Shown here in pieces: positions 33,822 to 43,262 of a stretch of 64,000 nucleotides of DNA. Each line of letters opens with the position of its first letter. Positions within the stretch are counted from its first letter, which is position 1. The notes beneath the pieces are model-generated. The model searched no databases. It was not told where the DNA came from and saw only the letters and a program-made list of their open reading frames with translations. Where the stretch lies: positions 96,700-160,699 of the forward strand of contig JAFGEQ010000019.1 in NCBI GenBank assembly GCA_016931515.1, in the 5' to 3' direction. Both the position numbers and the translations under genes were made by a program. This stretch comes from a candidate division CSSED10-310 bacterium. GTDB taxonomy: Bacteria; CSSED10-310.

Positions 33822-34901
33822 ATGAGGAATGGAATGAGCACATTAAAATTCGTGCTGATCATCATGGTCGTTGCGGCGACAGGTATGGTCCGGGCGGAAG
33901 ACACGATATTGAATGCAACTGAGACGCAGGTTGAAACGTCGGAAGCGGCAGCTATAGCACCCGTGGCAGACTCGGCATCAACCGCCCATGATCCGAACCG
34001 GATCGTAGCAAAAATAAACGGACAACCGATCTATTTCCACGAAGTCGAGAAACGAGTGGATAATTTTGAGAAAAAATTCCAGGAAGTGAACCCGGCGATG
34101 AAACTGCCGGAAGAGAAACGGATCTCCATGCGCAAGGATTTTCTGGACCGGATGGTTCGGGAGAGGATCATGGAGCAGGCGGCTGAAAGTGGACATTTTA
34201 CCGTCACGGATGAGGAGATCAATGAACGGATCAATCAGCTGCAAAAAATTTTTGGCGAGGGAGAGGAAGCCAAGGCGCGATTTCTCAGCGGAATCACAGA
34301 TATGAACGATTTTCGGAACAACATCGCGAAGCAGATTCGAATCGATAAATACATCGAATCGATTCAGAAGAACCTGACAGTCGATATAACCGATCAGGAA
34401 ATTTCGGACTTTTATTCGCAGAATGCAGACAGGTTTAAAAAAGAAGAGTCAGTCGATATCCAACAGATTGTCTGGCGTCTGCCTCCGAAAGAAGATGCGG
34501 GATATCAGGAAAAGCTTACCGGATCGTTGGCGAAAGCGGAATCGCTAATGAAAGAAGCGCAATCCGGACGTGATTTTTCCGAATTGGTTAAAGCCTTTTC
34601 AGAGGATCAGAAAATGGCGGAGAAAGAAGGCAAAGTGGGTTGGGTTGAGCGGAAGCAGCTTATAAAGCCTCTTGAAGACGCAGTTTTCAATCTATCAGTC
34701 GGAGAGGTTTCAAAACCGATTCAAACAGATCTGGGCATATTTGTTATCAAGGCATTGGGTAAAGAGGAATCGCGTATCATCCCTCTCGAAGAGGTCCGGG
34801 AGAAAATTAGGGAAGGGCTGCTCCGAAATAAAGTGGGTCAATCCCGGGAGAAGATCTACGAGGATCTCAAAACCAAGGCATCAATAGAAATTTTGCTTTA
34901 A
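33822..34901 (+). CDS. Periplasmic SurA/PrsA-like parvulin peptidyl-prolyl isomerase
   Basis: Exported folding factor. A signal peptide (hydrophobic core FVLIIMVVAATGM ending VRAED) is followed by a SurA-type helical chaperone region (about 60-190) and a parvulin domain (about 210-320) containing FSEDQKMAEKEGKVGWV and the FNLSVGEVSKPIQTDLGIFVIKA pattern typical of rotamases. AAAGGGG lies before the ATG at 33822. One PPIase domain instead of SurA's two makes it closer to PrsA/PpiD-type or short SurA proteins. It is convergent with the DUF1573 gene. It likely assists outer-membrane protein folding. Confidence 0.9.
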   Translation: MRNGMSTLKFVLIIMVVAATGMVRAEDTILNATETQVETSEAAAIAPVADSASTAHDPNRIVAKINGQPIYFHEVEKRVDNFEKKFQEVNPAMKLPEEKRISMRKDFLDRMVRERIMEQAAESGHFTVTDEEINERINQLQKIFGEGEEAKARFLSGITDMNDFRNNIAKQIRIDKYIESIQKNLTVDITDQEISDFYSQNADRFKKEESVDIQQIVWRLPPKEDAGYQEKLTGSLAKAESLMKEAQSGRDFSELVKAFSEDQKMAEKEGKVGWVERKQLIKPLEDAVFNLSVGEVSKPIQTDLGIFVIKALGKEESRIIPLEEVREKIREGLLRNKVGQSREKIYEDLKTKASIEILL

Positions 34902-34912
34902 CCGGTTTTATT

Positions 34913-36031
34913 TCAATTTTCATCAGGTTCCGAAGCGGGTTGGCCGGAGGCGTCAGATGTGGCGGCGGCTGTTGGTGTAACCTGCGGAAGAACATAAGCG
35001 AATACTGGAACTTCAAACCTGGGTGCCGTCGGTTCTTGAGTGTCAATCACGAACTGTCCGGACAGTCTTCCTTCGATATCTTGCGGAACAATCACCTCGA
35101 TTGAAATCGAATACTTTCTGTTTGCGGTCAGGCATTCGATGGATGCTGATATCCAATCCGGCATGGATGAGACCGTAGGCGGAGCGAACGCCGGATCGTC
35201 GCCTTCCTTTTCAATAGCGAACGTCTTGGTGATTAACTGGCCGGGCTCAACGGCTCCCAGATAACACTGCGTCGGATACAAACTGACGGGTCCTCTGACG
35301 TATGCTAACACATTGATTGTTATTTCTTTTTGCGCTGCATGATCGGTCAATATTTTTACGGTGCTTTTGAATGCACCGACCGGCGTCGTATCCAACAGTT
35401 TAAGCGCCAGTTTCCATTCTGAAGGTTCATCACCGGCCACATCAGATGGAGATTCAAGTGTCACCTGCAGATTTTCGCTTCCGGATACCGCGCTTAAAAT
35501 GTTGATCTCGTTCCCTTCCTTCGCATGTATCAGAACAGTCTCTTCACTGCTTGTTCCGAAATGAACCTTTTTGAAAAACACATGTGCCGGATTAATGGAC
35601 AGGATACTGACAATTCTACCCCGGAGATGCAGTTCAAACCATTTCGATGGATTCTGATCATCCCGCATATCGGTATAAACGGTGATGCGCTTGTCAATTT
35701 GTCCTTCCTTGTTTTCAGGCTCATAGGTGACAGTCAGTCTCCGGGAATCTCCGGGATTCATGGTGGCCGGGTCATCCAGGATTGCCGAGCAGCCGCAATC
35801 GGTCCGGATTGTTGTGAGAGTAACCGGGATTTCAGTTTGATTGGAAATCATATAAGTATGGCTGACGGGTTGTCCCCAGAATATGTCTCCGAAATCGTAT
35901 TCCGGAGCATCCACATCGATGCCCGGTAACGATGTTGTAACGGATCCGCCGGCAATACTTTCCGGATCATCCGTTTGACACCATGCAGTTGTGCTGAATA
36001 ATGCAAGCAGGATGCTCAGGAGTATTCTCAT
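34913..36031 (-). CDS. Exported DUF1573-domain protein
   Basis: Signal peptide (LLSILLALFSTTAWCQ) followed by an Ig-like DUF1573 domain near residues 38-130: VDAPEYDFGDIFWGQPVSHT, RTDCGCSA and LTVTYEPENKEGQIDKRI. Additional beta-rich domains fill the rest (372 residues), ending in a Pro/Ala/Glu-rich tail. GGAAGGAG precedes the ATG. Its start overlaps the stop of the small exported protein upstream by 4 bp (ATGA). DUF1573 domains occur in many exported proteins; function is unknown, and a redox-sensitive CGC pair is visible. Confidence 0.82.
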   Translation of the reverse strand: MRILLSILLALFSTTAWCQTDDPESIAGGSVTTSLPGIDVDAPEYDFGDIFWGQPVSHTYMISNQTEIPVTLTTIRTDCGCSAILDDPATMNPGDSRRLTVTYEPENKEGQIDKRITVYTDMRDDQNPSKWFELHLRGRIVSILSINPAHVFFKKVHFGTSSEETVLIHAKEGNEINILSAVSGSENLQVTLESPSDVAGDEPSEWKLALKLLDTTPVGAFKSTVKILTDHAAQKEITINVLAYVRGPVSLYPTQCYLGAVEPGQLITKTFAIEKEGDDPAFAPPTVSSMPDWISASIECLTANRKYSISIEVIVPQDIEGRLSGQFVIDTQEPTAPRFEVPVFAYVLPQVTPTAAATSDASGQPASEPDEN

Positions 36032-36621
36032 TTCGTTTCTCCTTCCATACTCAATGGTGTATCAGTCGACATATGTGCCAGCTGGTTCAGAATATGCTGA
36101 TAATCGAGATATTTATACTCAATCGCAGTGACGATCATATCCATATCGATAAATAGGATTACGGAGCAAGTTGGATCAGAGTGGAACATAGCTGTTACGC
36201 CATGACAGGTCGAAAAGAGATGGTGTCGATCGTCGATACCGTAACAAATAGGGAGTCGGCTGGGCAGGCGTTGAATATTAACGATGACGAACCCGATATC
36301 CGATGCGCTCGAATCCCGGGCGATACGTTCCAGAACATGCCATTGTGCGAAATGATCAGGCAATCGTCGGTTCAGGATCGCGACAACATACTTTCTTCTG
36401 TTCTGACGGATCCATTCCTGGAGAGATATCGATATCTTATCGGTGATGTAGAGAGGGATGGCGGGATACTCCGCAAGCGGTTGTCCGCTTTCAAGGCCAC
36501 CCGCAGGCGGACGCTGCGGTTCCGTATTGTTATCCGGCATCCGCTGACGGGCAGAGATGTAACCCATGCTCGTCAGGAGAATCAGAATGATGGCATAAGA
36601 TGTTCGATTCAGCTTCTCCAT
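36028..36621 (-). CDS. Exported/anchored small protein, possible degenerate thioredoxin fold
   Basis: The protein has 197 residues with an N-terminal hydrophobic segment (YAIILILLTSMGYISA) that would export or anchor it. The body shows a strand-helix order like AhpC/thioredoxin proteins (KYVVAILNRRLPDHFAQWHVLE, then FVIVNIQRL and DPTCSVILFIDMD), but no CxxC is present, so any redox role would be non-standard. It is coupled by ATGA overlap to the DUF1573 gene and diverges from dsbD. The combination resembles exported redoxin-plus-DUF1573 pairs. I do not recognise a precise family. Confidence 0.55.
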   Translation of the reverse strand: MEKLNRTSYAIILILLTSMGYISARQRMPDNNTEPQRPPAGGLESGQPLAEYPAIPLYITDKISISLQEWIRQNRRKYVVAILNRRLPDHFAQWHVLERIARDSSASDIGFVIVNIQRLPSRLPICYGIDDRHHLFSTCHGVTAMFHSDPTCSVILFIDMDMIVTAIEYKYLDYQHILNQLAHMSTDTPLSMEGETK

Positions 36622-36780
36622 AAATTCTCGAGCACACTAGCAAAAGACTCTGAAATTGACAAGCTGACTGAACGAGGGCAACGACTCCGGCAATTGGACT
36701 ATACTTTTAACGGGATGTTTTTTACAATCCTATCGACCGCTGTCGACCCCAACACACTTTTGCGACAAGGAGAAATGACA

Positions 36781-38619
36781 GTGAAAAAACTCACAACGGT
36801 TTGTCTGCTATTACTAATGATTGTTTCTGTCAGGGCTCAATCCGTACCTGAAGTAACCATTCTCGGGATGTCGTCGCATGATTCGATTCCATCGGGTCAA
36901 GACTTTACATTATTCGTGCAGTTCACGATTCCGGCCAAGCATCATCTGACTTCCAATTTCTTTGAAGTCCAGCTGGAGGAACTGCCTGGATTTTCATTTG
37001 GTCTGCAACAGTTTTCGCCAGGTGAGTTTCACAAGGGTGAAGTGATTCGTCGTGATAAGGCAGCCATGCAGGTTGTCGTCACTGTTGGATCTGAAGTGAA
37101 TCCCGGTGAGTATACAATCAAGGGCAAAGCTGTTTATCAGATCTGTCGTGAGGAACCCCCGGAAACCTGCTTTCCTCCAGCTGAGCATGATTTTTCAGTT
37201 AAATTCACCGTCCTGGATAAAAGCGCTTCTCCGGCGAAGAATGATTCGGCAGACTCTCTGAATAAAATTTTTTCGGGCCAATCAGGTTCTTCAGCAGCTT
37301 CTGAATCTGACACTGAACCGAATTCCGGATCAGACCGCCTGCAGACGGCGCTGCAGGGAAACCTTGCATTGGCGTTTTTCCTGGTATTTCTGGCGGGAAT
37401 CGGCATCAGTTTGACGCCATGTGTATATCCGATGATTCCAATTACGATCAGCTATATAGGTGGAAAAAGCACTGGGCAAGGGAAACTCAAAGGATTTGTC
37501 CTGTCGTTGTTTTATGTACTGGGTCTTGCCCTGATTTATGCAATTCTTGGCGTTGCCGCAGCGTTGACTGGTTCCCTGTTCGGATCGATCACACAGACAC
37601 CATGGGTAATCGGAGGAGTCGCGATTATTTTCGGCATAATGGGGCTGTCAATGCTTGGTCTTTTCGATATCCAGCTACCCTCGGCTTTCCAGGGAAAGAT
37701 CCAGTCCGGTGGTCCCAAAAGCGGTTATTTCGGTTCAGTAATTATGGGCATGATTGCCGGTCTTGTAGCGGCGCCCTGTGCTGGTCCCGCCATAGTGGCA
37801 CTGATGACCTTCATTGCATCTACCGGAAATATTTTCCTGGGTTTCACCTTGATGATGACCTTTGCATTCGGAATGGGACTTCTGTTCATAGCACTTGGCA
37901 CGTTTTCGGGTTTGCTCAGCGCACTCCCCGATGCCGGCATGTGGATGGAAAAGGTTAAAAAAGTATTTGGAATCATTATGATTGGTGCAGCTCTTTTTAT
38001 CGTGAAACCTCTCCTTCCGCCTCCGGTTTTCGGATTTCTGACTGGTCTGGGCCTGTTGTTGCTGGGAGCGGGGATGGGTGCATTCCGTCCACTTGCCGCT
38101 GCGGATTCGCATGGCAGGGATCTCTGGAAAGGAATTGCAATCCTTCTGGTTGTCAGTGGGATCTATTTTATGATTAGTCTGTTGCCAGTGCCGGGAAAAA
38201 TCGTTCCGGAGATGGCGGCATCGAAACAAACACTGTCTTCCGAATCTGAAGCATCCAACTGGCGAAGTGATTTATTATCGGCAATTAATGATGCGAAAAA
38301 ACTGAATAAACCGATATTGCTTGATTTTGGTGCTGAGTGGTGTGTTCAATGTAAGGAGCTGGAACACAAGACATTCGCGGATCCGCAAGTGAAACGCCGT
38401 CTCGCTGACATGATAGCAGTTAAGGTGGATTGCACCAAAGCACGAGATGATAAGGTCAAGGCCACATTGGCTGAGTATACCGTCAATGGTCTTCCGACTG
38501 TCATTTTACTTGACGCCCAGGCGCAGGAACTCGGCCGATTTACGGGATTCCTGCCGCCAGACGGATTTCTGGGTTTTCTTGAACAATCGCTTTCTTCTGA
38601 TACACTACGGATAGAATGA
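36781..38619 (+). CDS. dsbD: Thiol:disulfide interchange protein DsbD
   Basis: Carries electrons from cytoplasmic thioredoxin across the inner membrane to periplasmic substrates. Signal peptide at the N-terminus, a DsbD-alpha-like domain (about residues 20-140, with cysteines in the IC...TC segment), a transmembrane domain with the paired cysteines in LTPCVYPM and AAPCAGPAI, and a C-terminal thioredoxin-like domain with WCVQC (Cys521 and Cys524). The start is taken as GTG 36781 because AAGGAG is eight bases ahead; an ATG at 36775 sits too close to that site. A thioredoxin gene follows at 15 bp, a sensible electron donor. Confidence 0.95.
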   Translation: MKKLTTVCLLLLMIVSVRAQSVPEVTILGMSSHDSIPSGQDFTLFVQFTIPAKHHLTSNFFEVQLEELPGFSFGLQQFSPGEFHKGEVIRRDKAAMQVVVTVGSEVNPGEYTIKGKAVYQICREEPPETCFPPAEHDFSVKFTVLDKSASPAKNDSADSLNKIFSGQSGSSAASESDTEPNSGSDRLQTALQGNLALAFFLVFLAGIGISLTPCVYPMIPITISYIGGKSTGQGKLKGFVLSLFYVLGLALIYAILGVAAALTGSLFGSITQTPWVIGGVAIIFGIMGLSMLGLFDIQLPSAFQGKIQSGGPKSGYFGSVIMGMIAGLVAAPCAGPAIVALMTFIASTGNIFLGFTLMMTFAFGMGLLFIALGTFSGLLSALPDAGMWMEKVKKVFGIIMIGAALFIVKPLLPPPVFGFLTGLGLLLLGAGMGAFRPLAAADSHGRDLWKGIAILLVVSGIYFMISLLPVPGKIVPEMAASKQTLSSESEASNWRSDLLSAINDAKKLNKPILLDFGAEWCVQCKELEHKTFADPQVKRRLADMIAVKVDCTKARDDKVKATLAEYTVNGLPTVILLDAQAQELGRFTGFLPPDGFLGFLEQSLSSDTLRIE

Positions 38620-38633
38620 AAGGAGAACGGATA

Positions 38634-38948
38634 ATGCAGTCTCTGAATGATACCGAATTTAAAGACAGGATCATGTCATCATCTAAAGTTGTTGTCGTTG
38701 ATTTTGGAGCCAACTGGTGCGGGCCCTGCAAAAAACTGAAGCCGATCCTGGAAGAATTGATGGCATCTCATGCTGAAAAAGCGGATTTTTTCTACGTCGA
38801 TGCTGGTGAACAACCGGCTATCGCGAAGGAATTTGGTGTTATGTCGTTGCCAACGATTCTTTTCTATAAAAACGGCCAGGTCAAAGAACGGATTGTCGGT
38901 CTGGTATCCAGGGAGAAGATTATCGAAAAAATTGAATCGATAGGATAA
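38634..38948 (+). CDS. Thioredoxin
   Basis: Classical small thioredoxin of 104 residues with the active site WCGPC in NWCGPCKKLKP and the cis-Pro loop SLPTILFYKNG. The start at 38634 is preceded by AAGGAG with a spacing of eight. An ATG six codons earlier overlaps the ribosome binding site. It directly follows dsbD, so it is most likely the cytoplasmic reductant for DsbD, though a general role in thiol reduction is equally possible. Confidence 0.95.
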   Translation: MQSLNDTEFKDRIMSSSKVVVVDFGANWCGPCKKLKPILEELMASHAEKADFFYVDAGEQPAIAKEFGVMSLPTILFYKNGQVKERIVGLVSREKIIEKIESIG

Positions 38949-39027
38949 TCATCAGTGTATTGGATTGCAGAATGGACGATGTGTCGGGAATAATGTGCAG
39001 GCTAATCCGGGCTTGTCAGGGGGAAGC

Positions 39028-40905
39028 ATGAGTCAGAAGGGAGATCTTTCCAAAATCCATTTCGATGCGCTGTTGCTTTGGCTCGCTCGGCAGAAGAAAA
39101 CAGGAACACTTAAGATCACCAACCAGAGTCGATCCAAATACATTCTTTTTGAAAAAGGCACGATTATTTCGGCATATTCCGAATTTCCTGAGGACAGCTT
39201 TAGATCGGTGATTCGCAGGATGGTGCTGCTGCCTCCCAATCAGCAGGCGGAACTCGAACTTGAGCCCGGCACGAGTGATGTCGCATTTGCAAAAAAAGTC
39301 ATTGAGAAGGGGTATGTGACGGAGCGTGAATTTCTCGAGGTATTAAAGCGTCAGAATCAGGATATTATTTTAAGTCTTTTTGAGTGGAAGAACGGTGAAT
39401 TTATTCTTTTTGAGAACCAATTGCCCGAGAGTCAACCCATATCATTAAAAATCCCAATGACTGGATTGCTGGAACGCGGCGTTGACCGAGCCAGAAAGCG
39501 GCGGCAGTTGAGTGCTACAATCCCGGATGATGCTATTTTCGGGGTAAATGACAGTGATTTTCGGAGAAAAATCTCTGAGAGTGACAAGAATCCGGAAAGT
39601 ATCCGGCAACTGTTTGACTGTTTAACGGAACCTCTGTCTTTAAGGGATATCGTTACGGAAACAGGATTAACGGAGTTCGAAGTGGTTGTTATTCTGGCGA
39701 AGTATCTTGAAGACGGCAAAATAGATGTTATCATACCGGAAACGGTCGAGATTCCGGAAGAAATACGTAAATCACTGGCAGAAGCAGAAATTCTGCATGC
39801 CCGTGGACGGTATTGGGAAGCGTGGACACGGATCAGGAAGTCTGTCCGCCAGATACCTGCCAATACGGAGTTGCAGGCTTTATCACGTAAATATGCGGGG
39901 GATTTCAAGGCAGATTTACAGAAGACAATCATTTCTACAGACAGAGTTCCGGTGTTGATCAGGAAGGTGGATGAGGCTCTTTACGCGCGTTTTCCCAAGG
40001 AGTCCGCATTGGGGTTTATTGTCTCGAGAATTGACGGTAAATCGAGCATAAAAACTCTCAGTCAATTGCTGAACATTCAGACTGACAAACTGATGCTGAC
40101 CCTCTATCTTCTGGTCAAGGCCGATATTGTTTCACTATCCGTACCGAAAAGCCCATTGCCGGAGGAAGTTGCTCGACGCCGGCAGTTCGTTCGCAAGATA
40201 TGGGAGCGGATGGAGGATCAGAGTTATTACGAAATTCTTGGTGTCAAACAGAACGCATTGCCGGGAGAAATCAAGGCTGTGTATTTCGAAATGGCCAAGC
40301 AATTTCATCCGGACCGACGGCCTGAAGATGATCCGGAGGATGTTACTAAAAAGCTGGACGAGATTTTTGTGAAAGTGAAGGAAGCGTATCAGACACTGTC
40401 TGATCCGGAACGACGATCGGCTTACGATGAGAAAATGAATGAGGGTGAGACGGATATAGAACTTCAGAAGAGCCGATCCAAAGCGCTGCTTCAATATCGG
40501 GTCGGACTGAAGGCTTTTCAATCGAGAAATTACCGAACGGCAATGGAATATCTCCGATCAGCGATCGATCTTGATCCTTATGAACCCACGTACTACTTCA
40601 AGATGGCGGAGCTGTGCACTCGCAATCCTCGTTGGTACCGTGCCGGTGTATTGTCCTGCACAAAGGCGATCCAGTTGGATCCGGAAGTTCCTGAGTATCA
40701 TGCTGTTCTGGGACTCTTGTATAAGCTGGAAGGCAACTTTGTTGAAGCTGAAAAAGAGTTTTTTACGACATTGCAGTTCGATCCTGAAAACCGGACGGCT
40801 CGTCGGGAGTTAACGGCCATGGGTAAACAGATTCCCGAGATTGATCAGAAGGAAGATACACAGTACACTCCGATTCCGAGGAAAGATAAACCGGATATCC
40901 AATAA
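39028..40905 (+). CDS. DUF4388-J domain-TPR multidomain protein
   Basis: The protein has 625 residues and four parts. The N-terminal DUF4388 domain (IHFDALLLWLARQKKTGTLK) occurs in delta-proteobacterial regulators. A middle region with short helical/winged-helix-like segments follows. A DnaJ J-domain lies near 402-470 with HPD at 427-429, and C-terminal TPR-type repeats (about 480-600) follow. An intact HPD means it should stimulate an Hsp70 ATPase. No zinc-finger region is present, so it is not DnaJ proper. The ATG at 39028 follows a GGGGGAAGC stretch. It may recruit Hsp70 to a specific assembly; the target is unknown. Confidence 0.85.
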   Translation: MSQKGDLSKIHFDALLLWLARQKKTGTLKITNQSRSKYILFEKGTIISAYSEFPEDSFRSVIRRMVLLPPNQQAELELEPGTSDVAFAKKVIEKGYVTEREFLEVLKRQNQDIILSLFEWKNGEFILFENQLPESQPISLKIPMTGLLERGVDRARKRRQLSATIPDDAIFGVNDSDFRRKISESDKNPESIRQLFDCLTEPLSLRDIVTETGLTEFEVVVILAKYLEDGKIDVIIPETVEIPEEIRKSLAEAEILHARGRYWEAWTRIRKSVRQIPANTELQALSRKYAGDFKADLQKTIISTDRVPVLIRKVDEALYARFPKESALGFIVSRIDGKSSIKTLSQLLNIQTDKLMLTLYLLVKADIVSLSVPKSPLPEEVARRRQFVRKIWERMEDQSYYEILGVKQNALPGEIKAVYFEMAKQFHPDRRPEDDPEDVTKKLDEIFVKVKEAYQTLSDPERRSAYDEKMNEGETDIELQKSRSKALLQYRVGLKAFQSRNYRTAMEYLRSAIDLDPYEPTYYFKMAELCTRNPRWYRAGVLSCTKAIQLDPEVPEYHAVLGLLYKLEGNFVEAEKEFFTTLQFDPENRTARRELTAMGKQIPEIDQKEDTQYTPIPRKDKPDIQ

Positions 40906-40928
40906 AAAGGCCGGCTATCATCCGGCCT
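40901..40928 (-). terminator. Intrinsic terminator of the EF-G-like gene
   Basis: AGGCCGG (40908-40914), a 7-nt loop and CCGGCCT (40922-40928) form a GC-rich 7-bp stem. Read on the minus strand it is followed by TTTTTATT, a good U-tract, so it ends transcripts of the EF-G-like gene (stop at 40957). On the plus strand the stem lies right after the J-domain gene stop, with a poor T-run. Confidence 0.75.
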
Positions 40929-40956
40929 CTTCATGTTTCAATCAGGTCAGCCCGAA

Positions 40957-43026
40957 TTACTCGGCATGCTTCTTCATCTGTGCAACCACCTGATCCGCCA
41001 GGTTGCTGGGAAGCTCCTCATATGTCTCAAACGCCATCGTGAACGAACCCCTTCCACCGGTCATTGAGCGGAGTTCAGGTTCATACATCTGCATTTCGGA
41101 CAGAGGAACCTGAGCAATGATCACCTGTTTTTTGCCTTCGGATTCCATCCCCATTACCCGGCCCCGTTTGGAGTTCAGATCGCCGATAATATCACCCATA
41201 TTCGTTTCCGGAACCGTGATTCGGGCTTTCATTATGGGTTCGAGAAGGATCGGCTTCGCCTGCTGGAAAGCTTGCTTCAATGCCTGGGCTCCCGCGATCT
41301 GAAAAGCGATATCCTTCGAATCGACAGGATGGGATTTTCCATCATACAATTCCACTTTTATATCTTTTACGCGATACCCGGCGATGATACCTTGGATCAT
41401 TGTACTCCGTATACCCTTTTCGACGCTCGGGATATAGGTGTTTGGAATCACTCCTCCGACAACCATGTCCACGAACCTGAGTCCGTCGATTGATTCTTCT
41501 CCAGCAGGAAGCGGCATCAGGCGGATGGCCACCTCACCGAATTGACCTGCTCCACCGGACTGTTTCTTGTGACGATAACGCACATCTGCGGTACCTTTCA
41601 CGGTTTCCTTGTAAGGAATTCGTGGTCTTGAGACGATCGCGTGAACACCGAATTTTCGTTTCAGACGATCCTGCGTTACATCAATATGCAACTGGCCCAT
41701 CCCGGACACAACCAGCTCGTTGGTTTCCATATTCCGATCATATCTTAAGGTTGGATCTTCTTCAGCAAGGCGGGTCAGAGCCGATGAGATTTTTTCTTCA
41801 TCAGGTTTTGACTGAGGTGTAAATGCGTATGAAATCAGTGGTGAAGGGTATATCAGGGGTTTGATTTTCACTTTGCAGTCCGAACTGCCGAGCGTATCAC
41901 CGGTCTTGACACTCTTTGCCTTGACAATAGCGCCGATATCACCGGCAACGACTCCCGGTGTCTGTTCCTGCGATTTGCCCTGCAGGTAGTAGACCGAAGT
42001 CACTTTTTCCGTTTCATCCTGAGTCACATTGTTGATCTGCTGATCAGGCTTGAAGGTTCCGGAATAAACACGGAAAATGGAAAATTTGCCGGAAAACGGA
42101 TCGACGATTGTCTTAAATACCTGCGCGACCATCATGCCATCCGGTTTGCAGACCAGTTCCATGTCGGCTGCTTTTTTCGCAGGCACATCAGTCGGGCTCG
42201 GAAGGTAATCGACAATAAAGTCCAACAGGAACGCCGTTCCGATGTTGTTGTTTGCTGAGAAGGGGATTACCGGATAGATCTGGCCGTTCAGGATCGCAAT
42301 TTTCAGTGCCGATTTCATCTCTTCAGGACTCAACGCTTCGCCTTCCAGATACTTTTCCAGCAGGGAGTCGTCCGCTTCTGCAATGGCTTCGATGAGCGCC
42401 ATCCGGGCTTCTTCTATCTGATCCGCCATATCCGCAGGAACATCCGTGTGTTTAAGTTTTCCAGTGGCTGAATCAAAGTGCAGAGCCCGGTTGTCCATGA
42501 TGTCGACAATGCCTTTGAATTCCAATTCTTTACCGATCGGAAGAGCGACCGGGATGGCTCGGGGACTTAAATTCTGGGCGTTCTTCAAAGACGTCTCAAA
42601 TGAAGTGTTTTCCTTGTCGAGTTTATTGATTAGAAAAATTCGCGCCTTAGGAAGTGTACCACCCGAATCCCAAAGTCTTTCAAGATTGAATTCATCGCCG
42701 GATCCACCACCGATAACAAACGCTGCAATATCCACACTGGCAAGTGCCGGGTAAGCATCGCAGATGAAGTCGCTGTATCCGGGAGTATCCAAGAGATTTA
42801 TTTTATGTTTTTTCCACTGGGTCGAGCAGATGGATGTACTGATCGTTATCCTGCGATTGATCTCATCCTCATCAAAGTCAGTGACCGTATTTCCTTCGTC
42901 AACCTTCAGGTGCCGTTTGGTTCCACCCGAGGTGAACAGCAACGAGGATACAATTGATGTCTTTCCAGTGTCACCATGGCCTGCAACAGCGATATTTCGT
43001 ATCATGGAACTTTCAAATTGACTCAT
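40957..43026 (-). CDS. EF-G-like translational GTPase (EF-G2 type)
   Basis: Translational GTPase with all EF-G domains (689 residues). P-loop GHGDTGKTS, G3 motif DTPGYSDF and G4 motif NKLDKEN are present; domain IV/V contain GMGQLHIDVT and RGRVMGMESEGK. It differs from canonical EF-G (AHIDAGKT, DTPGHVDF, NKMD): the catalytic His of DTPGH is Tyr. These traits match the EF-G2/EF-G-like paralogue group, whose role is less clear than that of main EF-G. The ATG at 43026 follows GAGGG; the frame is open upstream but lacks homology. A terminator follows the stop. The gene is probably monocistronic. Confidence 0.9.
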   Translation of the reverse strand: MSQFESSMIRNIAVAGHGDTGKTSIVSSLLFTSGGTKRHLKVDEGNTVTDFDEDEINRRITISTSICSTQWKKHKINLLDTPGYSDFICDAYPALASVDIAAFVIGGGSGDEFNLERLWDSGGTLPKARIFLINKLDKENTSFETSLKNAQNLSPRAIPVALPIGKELEFKGIVDIMDNRALHFDSATGKLKHTDVPADMADQIEEARMALIEAIAEADDSLLEKYLEGEALSPEEMKSALKIAILNGQIYPVIPFSANNNIGTAFLLDFIVDYLPSPTDVPAKKAADMELVCKPDGMMVAQVFKTIVDPFSGKFSIFRVYSGTFKPDQQINNVTQDETEKVTSVYYLQGKSQEQTPGVVAGDIGAIVKAKSVKTGDTLGSSDCKVKIKPLIYPSPLISYAFTPQSKPDEEKISSALTRLAEEDPTLRYDRNMETNELVVSGMGQLHIDVTQDRLKRKFGVHAIVSRPRIPYKETVKGTADVRYRHKKQSGGAGQFGEVAIRLMPLPAGEESIDGLRFVDMVVGGVIPNTYIPSVEKGIRSTMIQGIIAGYRVKDIKVELYDGKSHPVDSKDIAFQIAGAQALKQAFQQAKPILLEPIMKARITVPETNMGDIIGDLNSKRGRVMGMESEGKKQVIIAQVPLSEMQMYEPELRSMTGGRGSFTMAFETYEELPSNLADQVVAQMKKHAE

Positions 43027-43061
43027 ACATCCCTCTTTCCTGGAGAAATCCGATATTGTCC

Positions 43062-43090
43062 TTGACACAAATTCAAGGGAAGAATATCTC
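43062..43090 (+). promoter_or_regulatory. Candidate promoter of the dtd-xse genes
   Basis: TTGACA (43062-43067) and TATCTC (43085-43090) with a 17-bp spacer. The -35 is a perfect match and the -10 is weak. It lies in the divergent gap between the EF-G-like gene and dtd and would give a leader of about 165 nt. Confidence 0.4.
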
Positions 43091-43262
43091 AACCACAATT
43101 TTGTTAAAACCTCAAGTCCCTTGTCCAGGAACCTGATCAATAACCTCGAAGCATAATTAATGCCGAAAACAAGGTCAAGTCGCAATCTAAATATCAGTTA
43201 TCTTGAAGGATTACTAATGAATCGCTATTCTCATAACGATCTCAGGTCAGGGAGGAGGCACG

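Noticed and set aside
36181..36780. Upstream extension of the dsbD frame by about 200 codons
   Set aside because: It runs antisense to the small exported protein gene; the signal peptide and AAGGAG place the real start at 36781 (or 36775).
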